NCBI RefSeq assembly: GCF_907164915.1
Contig: NC_061869.1
Span: forward strand, 26,529,616 to 26,593,615
Direction: 5' to 3'
DNA: 64,000 nt
Source: Impatiens glandulifera
Taxonomy: Eukaryota; Streptophyta; Magnoliopsida; Ericales; Balsaminaceae
Shown: piece after piece, positions 22,860-33,861 of the stretch
How the letters are laid out: every line of letters begins with the position of its first letter
How positions within the stretch are numbered: position 1 is the first letter of the stretch
Translations under genes and position numbers: made by a program
The notes under the pieces: generated by a model
What the model was told of the DNA's origin: nothing
What the model saw: the letters and a program-made list of their open reading frames with translations, nothing else
Databases searched by the model: none

Positions 22860-24690
22860 AATCAATTAAAACAAGACGATAGGGTTTGATTTTCTCAGAC
22901 TCGTCTCTCTTGCATGTCTTTTCCATTTTTCTTTCTTTCCTTCTTTCTTGTCACATTTATGTCTTTTTGGGATATATTTCCAGATAGAGTTTCGGCTTCT
23001 ACGTCTTAGCTAGCTTATCTTGTCACTTTTTTCCTTTTGGGCTTGAGTTTGGAGTTGAGCATATGAGTTGTTTCCCTTAAAGTGGTTTCTTTGACAACGT
23101 TGTAGCTTTCTTTGATTTCGGAGCTCATGATTTTTGAGATACTTTGGCTTTTGCTATCAGTCACGTCGACGTCGAGTTTTCAAACCTAATTAGTGGGAAA
23201 AGAGTCTCGGTTTCAGGCTCGGTGGGGTCGGGATCGGTTTGGTTTTCGTCACGTGTTCGTTGTGACTTTCATTTACTTTGAGGATTTTGATATAGGATTT
23301 CTTGACCACCTTGACATTCTCTTGTTTGGGTTGACCACGGGTTTCTTTTTTTCTTTTACACGTCCTCTTTTTCTGGTTTCTTGTACATGACCTCAATGGT
23401 GGACATCTTTCCATTCCGGCATTTTAGCTTTAACTTTTCCGGTTTTGTACTCGTTGAGTCAATCTCAATGCAAATACAGGCAAACGTGACCCATTCAAAC
23501 GAGTCAAAGTCAAGATCGAGCTTAAGGGCTTTCCAATAAGTCCGGTGAGGTAGTAGAGGGGTGTTCAACCGGCTAGTTAATCGGTTAAACGGTTTCGATT
23601 AAGACCGGTTTTACATTTTATTTTACAAACCAGTTAACCACCCGTTAATGAAATCAGTTTTACCGGTTCTGGTTCTACTGGTTTTGGTCGGTTCCGGTCG
23701 GTTAATCGGGTTTAACTAGGAACCGATAATTCAATTTTTTAAATTTAGTAATAAATTTATGAAATGATGTTTTTTAAATTATTGTTTGCACTTTCCTATT
23801 ATACTATTCTTCCTCCTTTCTTGTCTCTATTATAATATATTATATTATTATAATATATTTTATTGATATATTTAAGAATATGTTATAATATATAATTTTA
23901 TTGTAACAATATAATATATTTTATAGTTATTTTTGTTAGTTTTTTATATATTCCTTAAGAAAATTCAAATTTATTATGCCGATTAGTCTTTGACCAACTC
24001 AGTACAGGGTAATATGATTGAATCTCCTTCTCAATCGATAGAACAGGTAGTGGAATCGGTAAATTATAATAAAATAATAGTTATCTGAATAAATTATTTT
24101 AATTAATTTTTGTAAAATTTCATATAAATTATAATATTTTTTTAAAAATTATAATTTAAAAATAAAAAAGATTTATAAATTATTAAATAGTATTTATTAT
24201 ATATTTATTATTTAAAAAATAACTAATACAAATTATAAAATATAAAAATATATAATTAAATTATTACCGGTTTACCGGTTAAACCGTTAAAAAAATAGGT
24301 AAACCGAAAACCGAACCATTTAACCAGTAAAAACTAGTTGACTAGAACCGCTAGAATCGATTAACCAATAAACCGTTAAAATGAAACCGGTTAACTATCG
24401 ATTCGGTTGGGTTACTGGTTTTCTAGTTTTTTTGCACAGCCCTAGAGGTAGGCAAGTGCTTTGACATTACAAATGTGCGGTGGGATATTTCTCAATCTCA
24501 CCCACACTTATTTGGATTGTGACGGTTTTCTATTGATGTCCATTTCTTCATTCCATTTGGCGAGCTTGAAACATAAGCTGAACATGAAGGTGAAGTTTAA
24601 GTCTGCAATGGCTTGATCTTTGGGCTCTGTGCCAAAAGTGAGGAAGAAATAGCCAAAGTCATTGACTTTGACTTTTTTAGTCCCTCTAAA
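22860..24690 (-). pseudogene. LINE ORF1 fragment (DUF4283) inside copia-4
   Basis: On the minus strand from about 24690: GYFFLTFGTEPKDQAIADL, KLAKWNEEMD, VWVRLRNIPPHICNVKALAY, then (after a MITE) LKLDLDFDSFEWVTFACICIEIDS. These match the DUF4283 domain of plant LINE ORF1 and are close to the intact-looking version at 37250-36800 (WVNLKNVPPHMCNPMDLAY). A basic tail KKRTCKRKKETRGQPKQ follows. There is no ORF2. One in-frame stop precedes VWVRL. Confidence 0.75.
23547..24451. mobile_element. hAT-like MITE, 891 bp, TSD GAGGTAG
   Basis: The element 23554-24444 has imperfect terminal inverted repeats, TAGAGGGGTGTTCAA on the left against TAGGGCTGTGCAA read from the right, the wording of hAT termini. 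GAGGTAG is duplicated at 23547-23553 and 24445-24451. Many AACCGGTT words fill both arms. No coding capacity. It splits the LINE ORF1 fragment cleanly. Confidence 0.85.
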
Positions 24691-25330
24691 GTCATTAGAC
24701 TGTACTCTCTAATATAATTATCACATTTGACTATATTAGTCAATGATAACATTGTGGATCCACTAACCAAACTATTGAATATAGAGTTAGTTTAAAAGTC
24801 TTGCAAATACGTGAGCTTACTATAAGTTGGTATGAAAAAAACCCAACCTATGTAGAGAGATCCCAAGAACTAGGTTCAATAGGACAATCTGATTGTATTG
24901 TCTTGAACAATTATTGTTGAGGATTAATCCTATAATGAAATAATATATATTTTGATGAGGATAAGCAAATTGTTTTTAATGATTCTTTGTGAGAAAATAG
25001 ATCACCTATGTGAGAAAGAAGTGGGTCGATTCAAAAGACTTGTACGAATCAATTTTAGACTCTGTCACATAACCAGGCGCGTGTTCCATTATTAAAACGG
25101 ACACAACAATGAGAGTTTGACATGTATCAGTAAGAATTCTATGTGAAAGTGTGTAATCTTTTACACAAATAGCATAATAGTTCAAGGATATCAAGTCTAC
25201 TAATTAGCTAGTAAAGTTATACTTTTATAAGGGAAAATTTTCGAAGGGTTACACATACCTATCATATGTATAATTCAACTATTGAACCTTTCACCAAGTT
25301 AATCTTTCAATTTTCATTAATGTGGGAGAT

Positions 25331-25942
25331 TGTTGGAATTTTAAACTAATTTCCTTAATTAATTGGAAATGATAATTTGGATAAATAAAATAAATGTAAT
25401 TTAATCTGAATAAATATAAATTCATACCAAATTCAAATATAATTTTTTGGTAAAATTTAATGTCAATGAATAATATCGAATGGCAAGAGTTTAGAAATGT
25501 CAAGAGTCTAAGAATGGAAGTCATTAAATGAATTATCAACTGTTGAATTGATAAATGAATTTATTGTGATGGTTTAATTTCTAGCTATATATAGCCTCTC
25601 ATGTTTGAACTCATCATATATATCATATCTTTTTTTCACTCATTTAATTATCTCTCTATAATTCGAAAGATTTTTCCTTTGTTTTCTTGAGTGTTTTTCG
25701 AGTTTTCACTTAATTGAGTGTACTTCGAGTTTTCACTCAAACGAGTTTTCTTCGAGTTCTTGACCTGTCGTATTTCAACAGAAACTCGATGATCAATTCA
25801 GATATTTTGCCAAATTCGTTGTGTAGTGTTTATAGTGTTGAATCACTACTAGGAGACAGTCATTTATGATAAGCTTCAGTACAAGAGGAGACGGTGTAAC
25901 TGTTTTAAGAGAAATATGTTAAGCACATATCTTGAATCAACA
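25331..25942 (+). repeat. copia-4 3' LTR
   Basis: Starts TGTTGGAATTTTAAAC directly after the PPT and ends GAATCAACA. It is colinear with the 5' LTR over about 610 bp with many substitutions and small indels. Confidence 0.88.
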
Positions 25943-26159
25943 TTTTAATTCTAATAATTTTATTTTTTTATAACATTATATTTAATTAATTATTTTTAGC
26001 ATCATTTATATATATATATATATTATTCAAAAAACAAAATATCTAACATGGCAGCATCAACAAAAGCGTAATCTGCTAATCAAGCATCAAATAGCTATAA
26101 AGAGGTCATATATAGTGCGCGTTCGTCTTTCTCTCTGTCTATATATATATATATAAATA

Positions 26160-26410
26160 ATTTTTATTTTGAATCAGCAATTGTATGATTCTTTTTTATG
26201 CGGTTTATTTGGGATTTTTGTGAGACTGATGATGTTTTTTTTCTAATCCGAGTTCCGGAGAAAGAGAAGGGTACACCAGTTTTCACAGCGAGGCAAATCG
26301 GAATGTCTTCCCGCCGAGAAGACTCGGTATATCTGCTCTGCTTGCAATCGTCGGTTGCCGCCATGTCATGTCTAGGGAAGGAAGACAAACCCTTCTCTCT
26401 TTTCTGACTT
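26160..26410. other. Unassigned GC-richer island with open frames on both strands
   Basis: Both strands are open here (69 codons on +, 74 on -), and the base composition differs from the AT-rich flanks. The minus-strand peptide has no motif I recognise. It might be an exon or a UTR of a host gene, or a repeat fragment; I cannot decide. Confidence 0.2.
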
Positions 26411-26429
26411 AAAACTCATATCTGAGTCT

Positions 26430-27562
26430 TCCATTGTTCTTCAATTTTAGACTGTTTTTATGGCTGATAATTCAGTTTGAAAAATGAGTGATTTAGCTTC
26501 TAGCAAATTTACAAGAAAACTTTCATTAACTTTTAGATTAAAAAGTTGAACTTTTAATGAAATATATAATTAGCTTAGATTCAGAGATGGATCGGGATTC
26601 GAAAATGAGGTTGCTTGAAAAAACCAGGATTCGAAAATAAGGTAGGTTTTAAAAAAATTATGATGGCTTAAATAAATAATGATAAATTTTTGGATAAAAC
26701 GAATCAATAAAAGTAAGTTTTATTTTTTTTTAATAATTAAATAAACAAAACAATGAATTATATTGAATTTTTTAAAAAACAAATAGGGGTAAAGTCAACT
26801 TTTACCGTAAAATAAATTGGGTGAGCTTTAGCTCATCCGAATCCTTATATGAATTTCTCCCTGCTTAGACTAGTGGGAGGTGCTTAGACTAGTGGGAGGT
26901 TTTCAATGACAATGGTGAATGATGAAATTTGGAACATAATTTTGTAGTAAATTGATTATTGTATTAATTTTGTGTTTGATGATTGGAATTGCTTATATTC
27001 TTGGCTTTGTTTGATTTTAATCTGTTATTTGGTTCTTGAAGATAATTATTGTTATGTTTCTTACTGTAATCATAGGCCTCTCACTAGGTTTGGTCTCACA
27101 ACATTTTTCAATGTTTGTTTCTTTTTTCAAAACACTTCTAAAATCATATATATAATAATTTTTCATCAAGAAAGAGAAGAATATTGAAGTGTTTTAAAAA
27201 AAGAACAAGCATTGGAACATATAGTGTTACAATAGATTCGACCCCAACTGCTTATAAATTAGAAGAGAATGAGTTTGTAAATTATCTCTACATTAATTAT
27301 TGTTTCCTGATTCTTTGAATGACGCAAAACACTTTAATTGAACTTAAAATGAACCAGAATGGTATTGAGAAAGATGACTGAAATATCAGGAATGTTATGA
27401 TCATCAAATTATTTTGGCCTAGCCAAAATTGGATTCAATTTAAAATTGAAATACTTAAAAATCAATTGTTGGTATATGTGTTGCAAAAGAAAACTAAACT
27501 AATGAAAATAAGGATATAAAGTTTTTTATTTTTAAATTTAAAATGTATGATTTCATGAACTC
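26430..27562. other. AT-rich stretch, no gene seen
   Basis: The only structure is a perfect 19-bp tandem duplication, TGCTTAGACTAGTGGGAGG, at 26862-26880 and 26881-26899. The 71-codon frame at 26972-27187 is hydrophobic and AT-driven and looks fortuitous. Confidence 0.5.
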
Positions 27563-27860
27563 TTAAACCTCGTTTGATGAAGGGGTTTTTGGGATAAAAC
27601 CCATTTTTTATCCCAAAACCCAGACATTTTATTAACCATCAAATCAAATAATTTTATTATTTAAATACCAAAACTACCCTCTAATTTTATCTTCTCTCTA
27701 AACCATCATTCTCTCACCTACACCATATCTTCTAAAGTCAAAGGGCAAATTAGTCTTTAAATTTTAAAAACCAGTTTTTTCCTACTTTTTATCAAATAAG
27801 GATTTTTTTGGATAAAACCCAGATAAAATCCAAAAAATCACTTCCTCAAACAAGGCCTTA
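27563..27860. mobile_element. PIF/Harbinger-like MITE, 292 bp, TSD TTA
   Basis: 27566-27857 has terminal inverted repeats: AACCTCGTTTGATGAAGG on the left and GGCCTTGTTTGAGGAAGTG read from the right. TTA is duplicated at 27563-27565 and 27858-27860. GGCCTTGTTTG is a typical Tourist/Harbinger MITE terminus. Confidence 0.85.
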
Positions 27861-28877
27861 GAGTTAGAATATATGTGATCCTCCTTGTTATCAAAGTGTC
27901 TATATGCCTCTCACATATAGGAAAAAATTCCGTTTAAAATGGATATCCATTTTTAGAAATAGCCATTTTAGGAATGCTATTGCTAATAAATGGCCATAAC
28001 TGAACATCAATTTCTAAGTTTTTTTTTTCAAAGGCCCTTAATTTTTAATATCAATTCTTCCATCTGCATTATTAAATTAAAGAGTGGAAATCAACCTAAA
28101 ATAAAGGCTGCCTTAAATTGTCTAATCAAATTGAAAATTTAAAAACTTAGTTAATAGAAATCAGGAAGTAAATAATTTAAAAACTTAATTAATAGAAATC
28201 GGGAAGTAGTTTTCGAACTAAACACTAAGGACACTATCTTTAAACTCTTTGACTAAGAGAAATGATAAAGGAGTGACAATTTTAGGGAGCAGAGTAGAAA
28301 ATATATGATAAAAATTGTAGGAAAATAATGTGGCATTTTTTAAGTGGATTGAAAATATAACAGTTTTCTTTGCTATTAAATTATCAATCAACTAAGATTA
28401 AAAGGGAAATTTGACAAAATGACCTTAAAGATGACTTTAAATGCGCTAATCACCAGCGCATAAATTATATTGCGTTGGTAACCACTTAAATTTTTTTTGA
28501 TAAAATTGCCTCCGTTGCGAGACGCAATCGCCGGTTGCGAGACACAACCGGATGCTCTGTGAAAAGTTCTCAATGCCCTTACTATTTAATATACTTTCTC
28601 TCATTTCTCCCTTATTTTTTCTTTTTTTTCTTCCATGTTCTCTCTCTTCTCAATCTTCTCCTTCTTCTCTCAAAACCTTAAACGTTGAACATCCAAACGA
28701 TCGAACTCCAACAACAGAATCCCAGCGAGGGCAACCATGAGTACAAGGATGATGTCGGTACTAGTATGCTTCCTTATCCTTCGCTCATTATTGTTTATTT
28801 CTTATTTGAACGCATAGTAGGGTTTAGAGTTTTTTAAATTGATTCGCGATGGAGTCCTTGATTGTTGATCGCTTGAT

Positions 28878-28998
28878 AGTTATCGATTGCGTCTCGCGGA
28901 TGCGTCTCGCGAATGCGTTTCTTGATTGCGTCTCGCGAATGTGTCTTGCGAATGCGTCTCACGAATGCATTTCGCAAATGCTTCTCGCGACCTAAATT
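28878..28998 (+). repeat. MULE-1 inner repeat cluster, left
   Basis: About eight imperfect copies of a 13-14 bp unit GCGTCTCGCGAAT, in the position corresponding to intron 1 of the MULE-3 transposase. The reverse complement contains GCGAGACGC, the same core as the dyad in this element's TIR. Confidence 0.8.
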
Positions 28999-29644
28999 GC
29001 GTCTCTTAACAATGATAAAAGTTTTGACTAAGATTTGTTTTGATTTTGTTGTTTATGCGATCAAAATGAGTGAGAATGATGGTGAAAGAATTGTATTTGT
29101 AACTGTTGGGACAATATGTTTTGATTCTCTTGTTTTGATTCTTTTGTTAATGTCTAAACTTAAGGAGACACTAAACTTAGTTGTATCTAACCTGTTTTCG
29201 TAGTTTCAATATACACAAAATGATAATTTTGTCAAAATGATAATTTTGTTTTATGAAAACAATTTACCAAGAGCTTGAGGATGTATTCAAAGTTCACAAT
29301 TCACAGAGCTATACCAAGAGTTTACCATAGAATCCTTTGTTTTATCAACACACAGACACATCTATACATAACTGACATATTATTTCTTCTTATGATCATT
29401 CAATGTACATGTACTGAAGTTACAATTCTTGGATAAGGAATATAAAAGAAACTAATTATTGCATTTCATTGTTTCTTTAATAAATTCAGGAATGAAATAC
29501 CATCAAATTTACATTATTCCGCAAATAGAACATACATAGACATGTTTATTTAATCAAATGCATGGTACAATAATTTACATAAAGAATCACATTAGAAAAT
29601 AAACACATTGCTTAATAATAGTCAATGAACATTTTGTATGATCA

Positions 29645-29765
29645 AACCATCGATTACGCATTCGTGAGATGCATTCGAGAGACGCGATCGCGAGACACAT
29701 TCGCAAGACGCATCCGAGAGATGCAACCAACCATGAGATGCAATCGATAACTATCAAGCGATCAA
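29645..29765 (-). repeat. MULE-1 inner repeat cluster, right (inverted)
   Basis: The same unit in opposite orientation (ATTCGCGAGACGC-like, repeated), mirroring the left cluster about 650 bp away. The flanking TAACTATCAAGCGATCAACAATCGCG also mirrors 28855-28885. Confidence 0.8.
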
Positions 29766-30360
29766 CAATCGCGACGGCTCCGCAAGGCGAATCAACATGA
29801 GACCGCACCACTGAATCCAACATCATCAATAGGGACCCCATCAACACCTGCATTCAATCAAGACGAATCAATTAAACACAAAAACATTCATCTATAAATG
29901 ACATAAGGGTTAAAGATAAGAGAAGAGAAGAGAAAGGAAGCTCCTCTTCGTCGCAGTTCAGTTCGCAATTCGCCAGTCGGAGATGTCTTTTTCGTTGTGT
30001 TTGTGTTTGTGTTCGTGTTCGTCGTTCGCATATGAAGAGAAGAGAAAGACAGCTCATCATCTCCGTCTTAGGGTTTAGGACGGAGAAGAGAGAGAATGGG
30101 AAGAAACAAATGGAAGAAAAAAAATATAAGGGATGCGTTGTGAGACGCACGTGCGGTTACGTCTCGCGAAAGGACAATTTCTTAAAAAAAATATATATAA
30201 AGTGGTCACTAGCACAATAAAAATTATGCGTTGGTCACCACCCATTTAAGACCTTTTTAAGGTCATTTGGTCAAATTTCCCAATTAAAAGATGTCACATC
30301 ATTTTGTTATTATTTTCTGTTTTCAATCATTTTTCTTGAGATAACAAAAGAGTGTTGTTG

Positions 30361-30762
30361 CCCTTTCTTCGTCGATTAGCGCCAATGATTTCAGATCTTC
30401 TCTCCTGATAGAACAACACTGGGTGTGCTCTTTGTTCTTCTTCATCTCTCTAATATGTTTAGCTGAATCAAACACGCAAAACCTAACTTCAAACTTGTAT
30501 GTTTGTGCTTCTTCAGGCAGACATACATTATATTTTTTATATTTAATTTATTTTTGAAATGAGGCTGTGAAGATGGTGAATATTTAGTCTGGAGTTCTCT
30601 CTGAGATGGAGATAGAGAATAAGCAACCCGTTTCATTGGCGGGGCAACTCGTTTTAGAAGTTGCAGCCATGGTTGGGCAAACAATCTTTCTCTCATCTCA
30701 CATCCTCTGTACAGATCTGAGCCCCTATCAAACCAATATATAATATTTTTTGGATCTAAAAA
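30361..30762 (+). repeat. Family R repeat, copy 1
   Basis: An unclassified repeat marked by GATGATTTCAGATC-like text at its start, TGGAGTTCTCTCTGAG in the middle, and GGCGGGGCAAC..TTGCAGCCATGGTTGGGCAAACA and ACAGATCTGAG towards the end. Copies are at 33408-33820 (inverted) and 52626-53112. No ORF is conserved across the copies, so coding is unproven. Confidence 0.7.
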
Positions 30763-31015
30763 TAAATATGGTTTCTCACATTACTTAAGTTTTATGTTTC
30801 TGATTCTTAGTAATGATAACTGTTCATCCATTGCTTATGAATGAGATCGAAATGGAAGTCAGTTCAATTAACTATGTTCTTCATGTTAACATAGCTCTCA
30901 AATTTTTTGATATGCATCTTAAAAGAAACAAATATTTTAGCTATGAGGATTGTGATTAATGATTTACAGAAATTGTGTTAAAAATAATTTAAAGATAAAT
31001 TGTTTTTTAAATATT

Positions 31016-32043
31016 AGTAAAATGGGAAATTTGAGCAAATGATCCTAAAAACAGGCCTAAATACGTTTGGTGAGGGTGGATAATTTAAATAGCGCGCGCT
31101 GGTGACCCCCTTTTTTCTAACGAAAATGCCCCTATTGCGTCATGCATCCTCCAGTTGCGTGACGCACCCGAGTGCATTGTGAAAAGTCCACAATGCTCTT
31201 GCTATATAATTAAAAAAATTCCAGTTCTTCCCATTTCTTTTCATTTCTTTCTTTCTTGTTCTCTTTCTTCACTTCCCATTCTCCTCCTTCTCTATAAAGA
31301 GACGACCCCGACGACGATCCCCGACGAAGACGGCGGAATCCCAACGAAGGAGATGTCCGTTGCTACTGGTATTCTTCCTCTTTCCTTTATTTCTCTCTTT
31401 TCAACGCATTGTTTGTTAGGGTTTAGTGTTTAGGGATTGAGTAGGTGAATGTCACCGTTGTTGGGGAATCCGGGTGCGTCACTGTAAAGGACGAACCAAC
31501 CAACCAACCTGCATTCAACGAATCAGGGCGAATCAATGACGTTCTGTAAAGGAAATCAACACAAACAATCATATGTATAGGAAATCAACACAAACAATTA
31601 TATGTAAACGAAATAAACACAAAATATAAACGAATATAGTGGAATGGTCGAATGAATTGTCAATTTGTTCAAAATCCTCCCCGTTGTACAAACTCGTCTC
31701 CGTTGGAAGTTCTTCGCAACTCTAGGCCATTGAATATAGTGGAATGGTCGACAGTGCCTCTTCGATTGGTTCTTCGGCGATGAAAAAAAAGAGAAAGTCT
31801 TCTCCGCCACCATTAGGGTTCACGGCGGAGAAGACCTGGATGAAAGAGAAAATGAATCAAAAATGAAAAAAAAATTATGACTTTATAGGATTTAGGTGCA
31901 TCACGCAACTGGAGTTGCGTTACGCAAGGGTATAAATGTCATTAAAAAAAATGGAGGTCACCAGCGCTATTTAATTTATCTCCCTTCACCAAACGCAATT
32001 AGGCCTGTTTTTAGGGTCATTTGTTCAAATTTTCCAGTAAAAT
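31016..32043 (+). mobile_element. Non-autonomous MULE-2, 1012 bp, TSD AGTAAAAT
   Basis: 31024-32035 has TIRs of about 150 bp: GGGAAATTTGAGCAAATGATCC on the left and GGAAAATTTGAACAAATGACCC from the right, both continuing to ACAGGCCTAA and a TTGCGTNACGCAA dyad. AGTAAAAT is duplicated at 31016-31023 and 32036-32043. The interior keeps a leader and ATGTCCGTTGCTACTG before a GT (31351-31368), like exon 1 of the MULE-3 transposase. A single GGGTGCGTCAC at about 31470 repeats the TIR core. Confidence 0.9.
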
Positions 32044-33407
32044 TAGGTTTTGCCTAGTTGAACAAAAATAATTATTTGATTTTTTAATTTTTTTCTGAAA
32101 GAGAACCTGTTTAATTGATTTGATAATTTTTTATCAGAATTAAATTTTGTATTTTTATTTTAAATTCAGTTAAAAAAAAGGGGGACAATATTGCACGCAC
32201 ATTTTTTCGGGCCCTCAAAAATCAAGCTCTAAATAATATATTAGAAATTGACTCTTTTGATATGCGGTTTAAAAAATTACAAAACTCAACCCAAGAAAAA
32301 ATCACATTACCAATTCCAATTCTGCAAGTAAATATAATATATATATATATATAATGCATCTAGAGAAGAAATTTTACCTTATGATATTTTATAACTCATT
32401 TAATTTTATTTTTCTTGACCATTTTTTAAAACTATCCATATGAATTGTTTTGTTCAAAAAGAAGGGAGAAAAAAAGAAAAAAAAAAAACTCAAATGGTCA
32501 AGTAAAATAAAATTAATGCCATGCATTTCCAAAACATCATTAGAATCCTAATTGTTTATATCAATTCCAAATAAAATATTTAAATGTCTATTTTATTAAT
32601 AGATGGCATAAACAAAATGTGCACATTCCACAACATATAGATTCAAGTTGTGAGAGTTTCCAATACAACTTTGGATGTCTATATCATTTTTATGTTTTTT
32701 TAGTTATCTTATACCCAAATTCTTACTTTGACAAGTTTCAACCACTTCATTGTTACGGGAAAAACGTTTTCAATTCAATTCATATAATGTTAATGATCTA
32801 CATACATTCATTTGATAATATCTATAAATTAAATGTTTCAAAAATGTTGTTTGAACAAAACACATTCTTACAATTGATTTATATTATTATATATGTAGTC
32901 GTCTTAATGGACAGAGTAGAATAAGATGAAGACTAAATATGATTAATGCAAGTGAAATGCACTCCACAAACGCTTGAACATACTGGAATCTCGTTTCGTA
33001 ATATGTTATTTATGTTTATTTAGATTTTTCATCCAGATGTTGTACTATTTGATTGGCTTGCCATTAGTGAGGTGAAAAACTGGACTGTCAAGAAAATTAA
33101 TGATGATAATAGCTTCTTCTCAAACTGCATTTTTGCATAGTGTAAGAAAATTGGAAAAAATACCAAAAAAATAATGAAGTATCATGGTTTGCAAACATGT
33201 GAATTAAAACTAAAACAAATGAAAACACTCCAAATCCTAACTAAAACAAATGAAAGTCTCATCAATATGATAACCTCAATTTAGATTGATCTTTCGATAC
33301 TTGATTGAGTTTGATGAAAATGGTGGTGTTCTCTTTAATATATTACTGTATTTGGAATGGATGAGAAACCCTTTTAGTATGATCAGAAAGAAACAGAAAC
33401 CAGATTT
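32044..33407. other. AT-rich stretch, no gene seen
   Basis: Low-complexity A/T with a (TA)n run near 32337-32355. The 101-codon frame at 32619-32924 lacks any recognisable motif and looks fortuitous. Confidence 0.5.
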
Positions 33408-33820
33408 TCAGATCTGAAAAAATATATGATTTAGGTTTGATGGAGGCTCAGATCTGTATAGAGGGGATGTGAGATGAGAGAAGATTGTTTGCCCAACAAT
33501 GGCTGCAACATCTAAAACGGGTTGCCCCGCCAATGAAACGGGTTGCATCTGCTCCATCTCCATCTCAGAGAGAACTCCAGACCAATTATTCATCATCTTC
33601 ACTGCCTCATTTCGAAAAAAAAATATTATTTATAAAAAAATATATATGTATGTTTGCCTGAAGAAACAACACAAACATACAAGTTTGATTCAGCTAAACT
33701 CAGCCTGAAGCTGTGTATATTAGAAGAGATGGTGAAGAAGAATAAAGAGACGCACACACCCAGATTTGTTCGATCGGGAGAGAAGATCTGACTGAAATCA
33801 TCGGCGCAAATCGACGGAAA
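33408..33820 (-). repeat. Family R repeat, copy 2 (inverted)
   Basis: Reverse complement of 30361-30762 with small indels. Together the two copies form a large inverted repeat around MULE-2. Its right edge lies about 70 bp from the point where the LINE RT loses homology. Confidence 0.75.
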
Positions 33821-33861
33821 AAGAGACCCTAATCTCTCAATGCCTCATTTCTGGAGTTCTA

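Larger units (their letters stand above)
20265..25942 (+). mobile_element. copia-4: old LTR retrotransposon with two LTRs and decayed interior
   Basis: Direct repeats at 20265-20874 and 25331-25942 delimit a 5.7-kb element. A polypurine tract TGTGGGAGAT (25321-25330) precedes the right LTR. A trace of the copia RNase H C-terminus (NDNIVDPLTKLLN, about 24743-24781) fixes orientation and superfamily. Gag and pol are otherwise unreadable, and the interior was invaded by a LINE fragment. No TSD could be seen, consistent with age. Confidence 0.75.
28396..30290 (+). mobile_element. Non-autonomous MULE-1
   Basis: Long inverted termini begin GGAAATTTGACAAAATGACC (28405) and, read from the right, GGGAAATTTGACCAAATGACC (30281). 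Both then run through GGTGACCA/ATCACCAGCGC and a GCGAGACGC dyad. A duplicated ATTAAAAG flanks it (28397-28404, 30283-30290). Inside the left end are a pyrimidine-rich leader and ATGAGTACAAGG at 28738, resembling exon 1 of the MULE-3 transposase. Two clusters of GCGTCTCGCGAAT-type repeats lie at 28880-28995 and, inverted, at 29645-29760. No transposase domain remains, so it is a deletion derivative. Confidence 0.85.
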
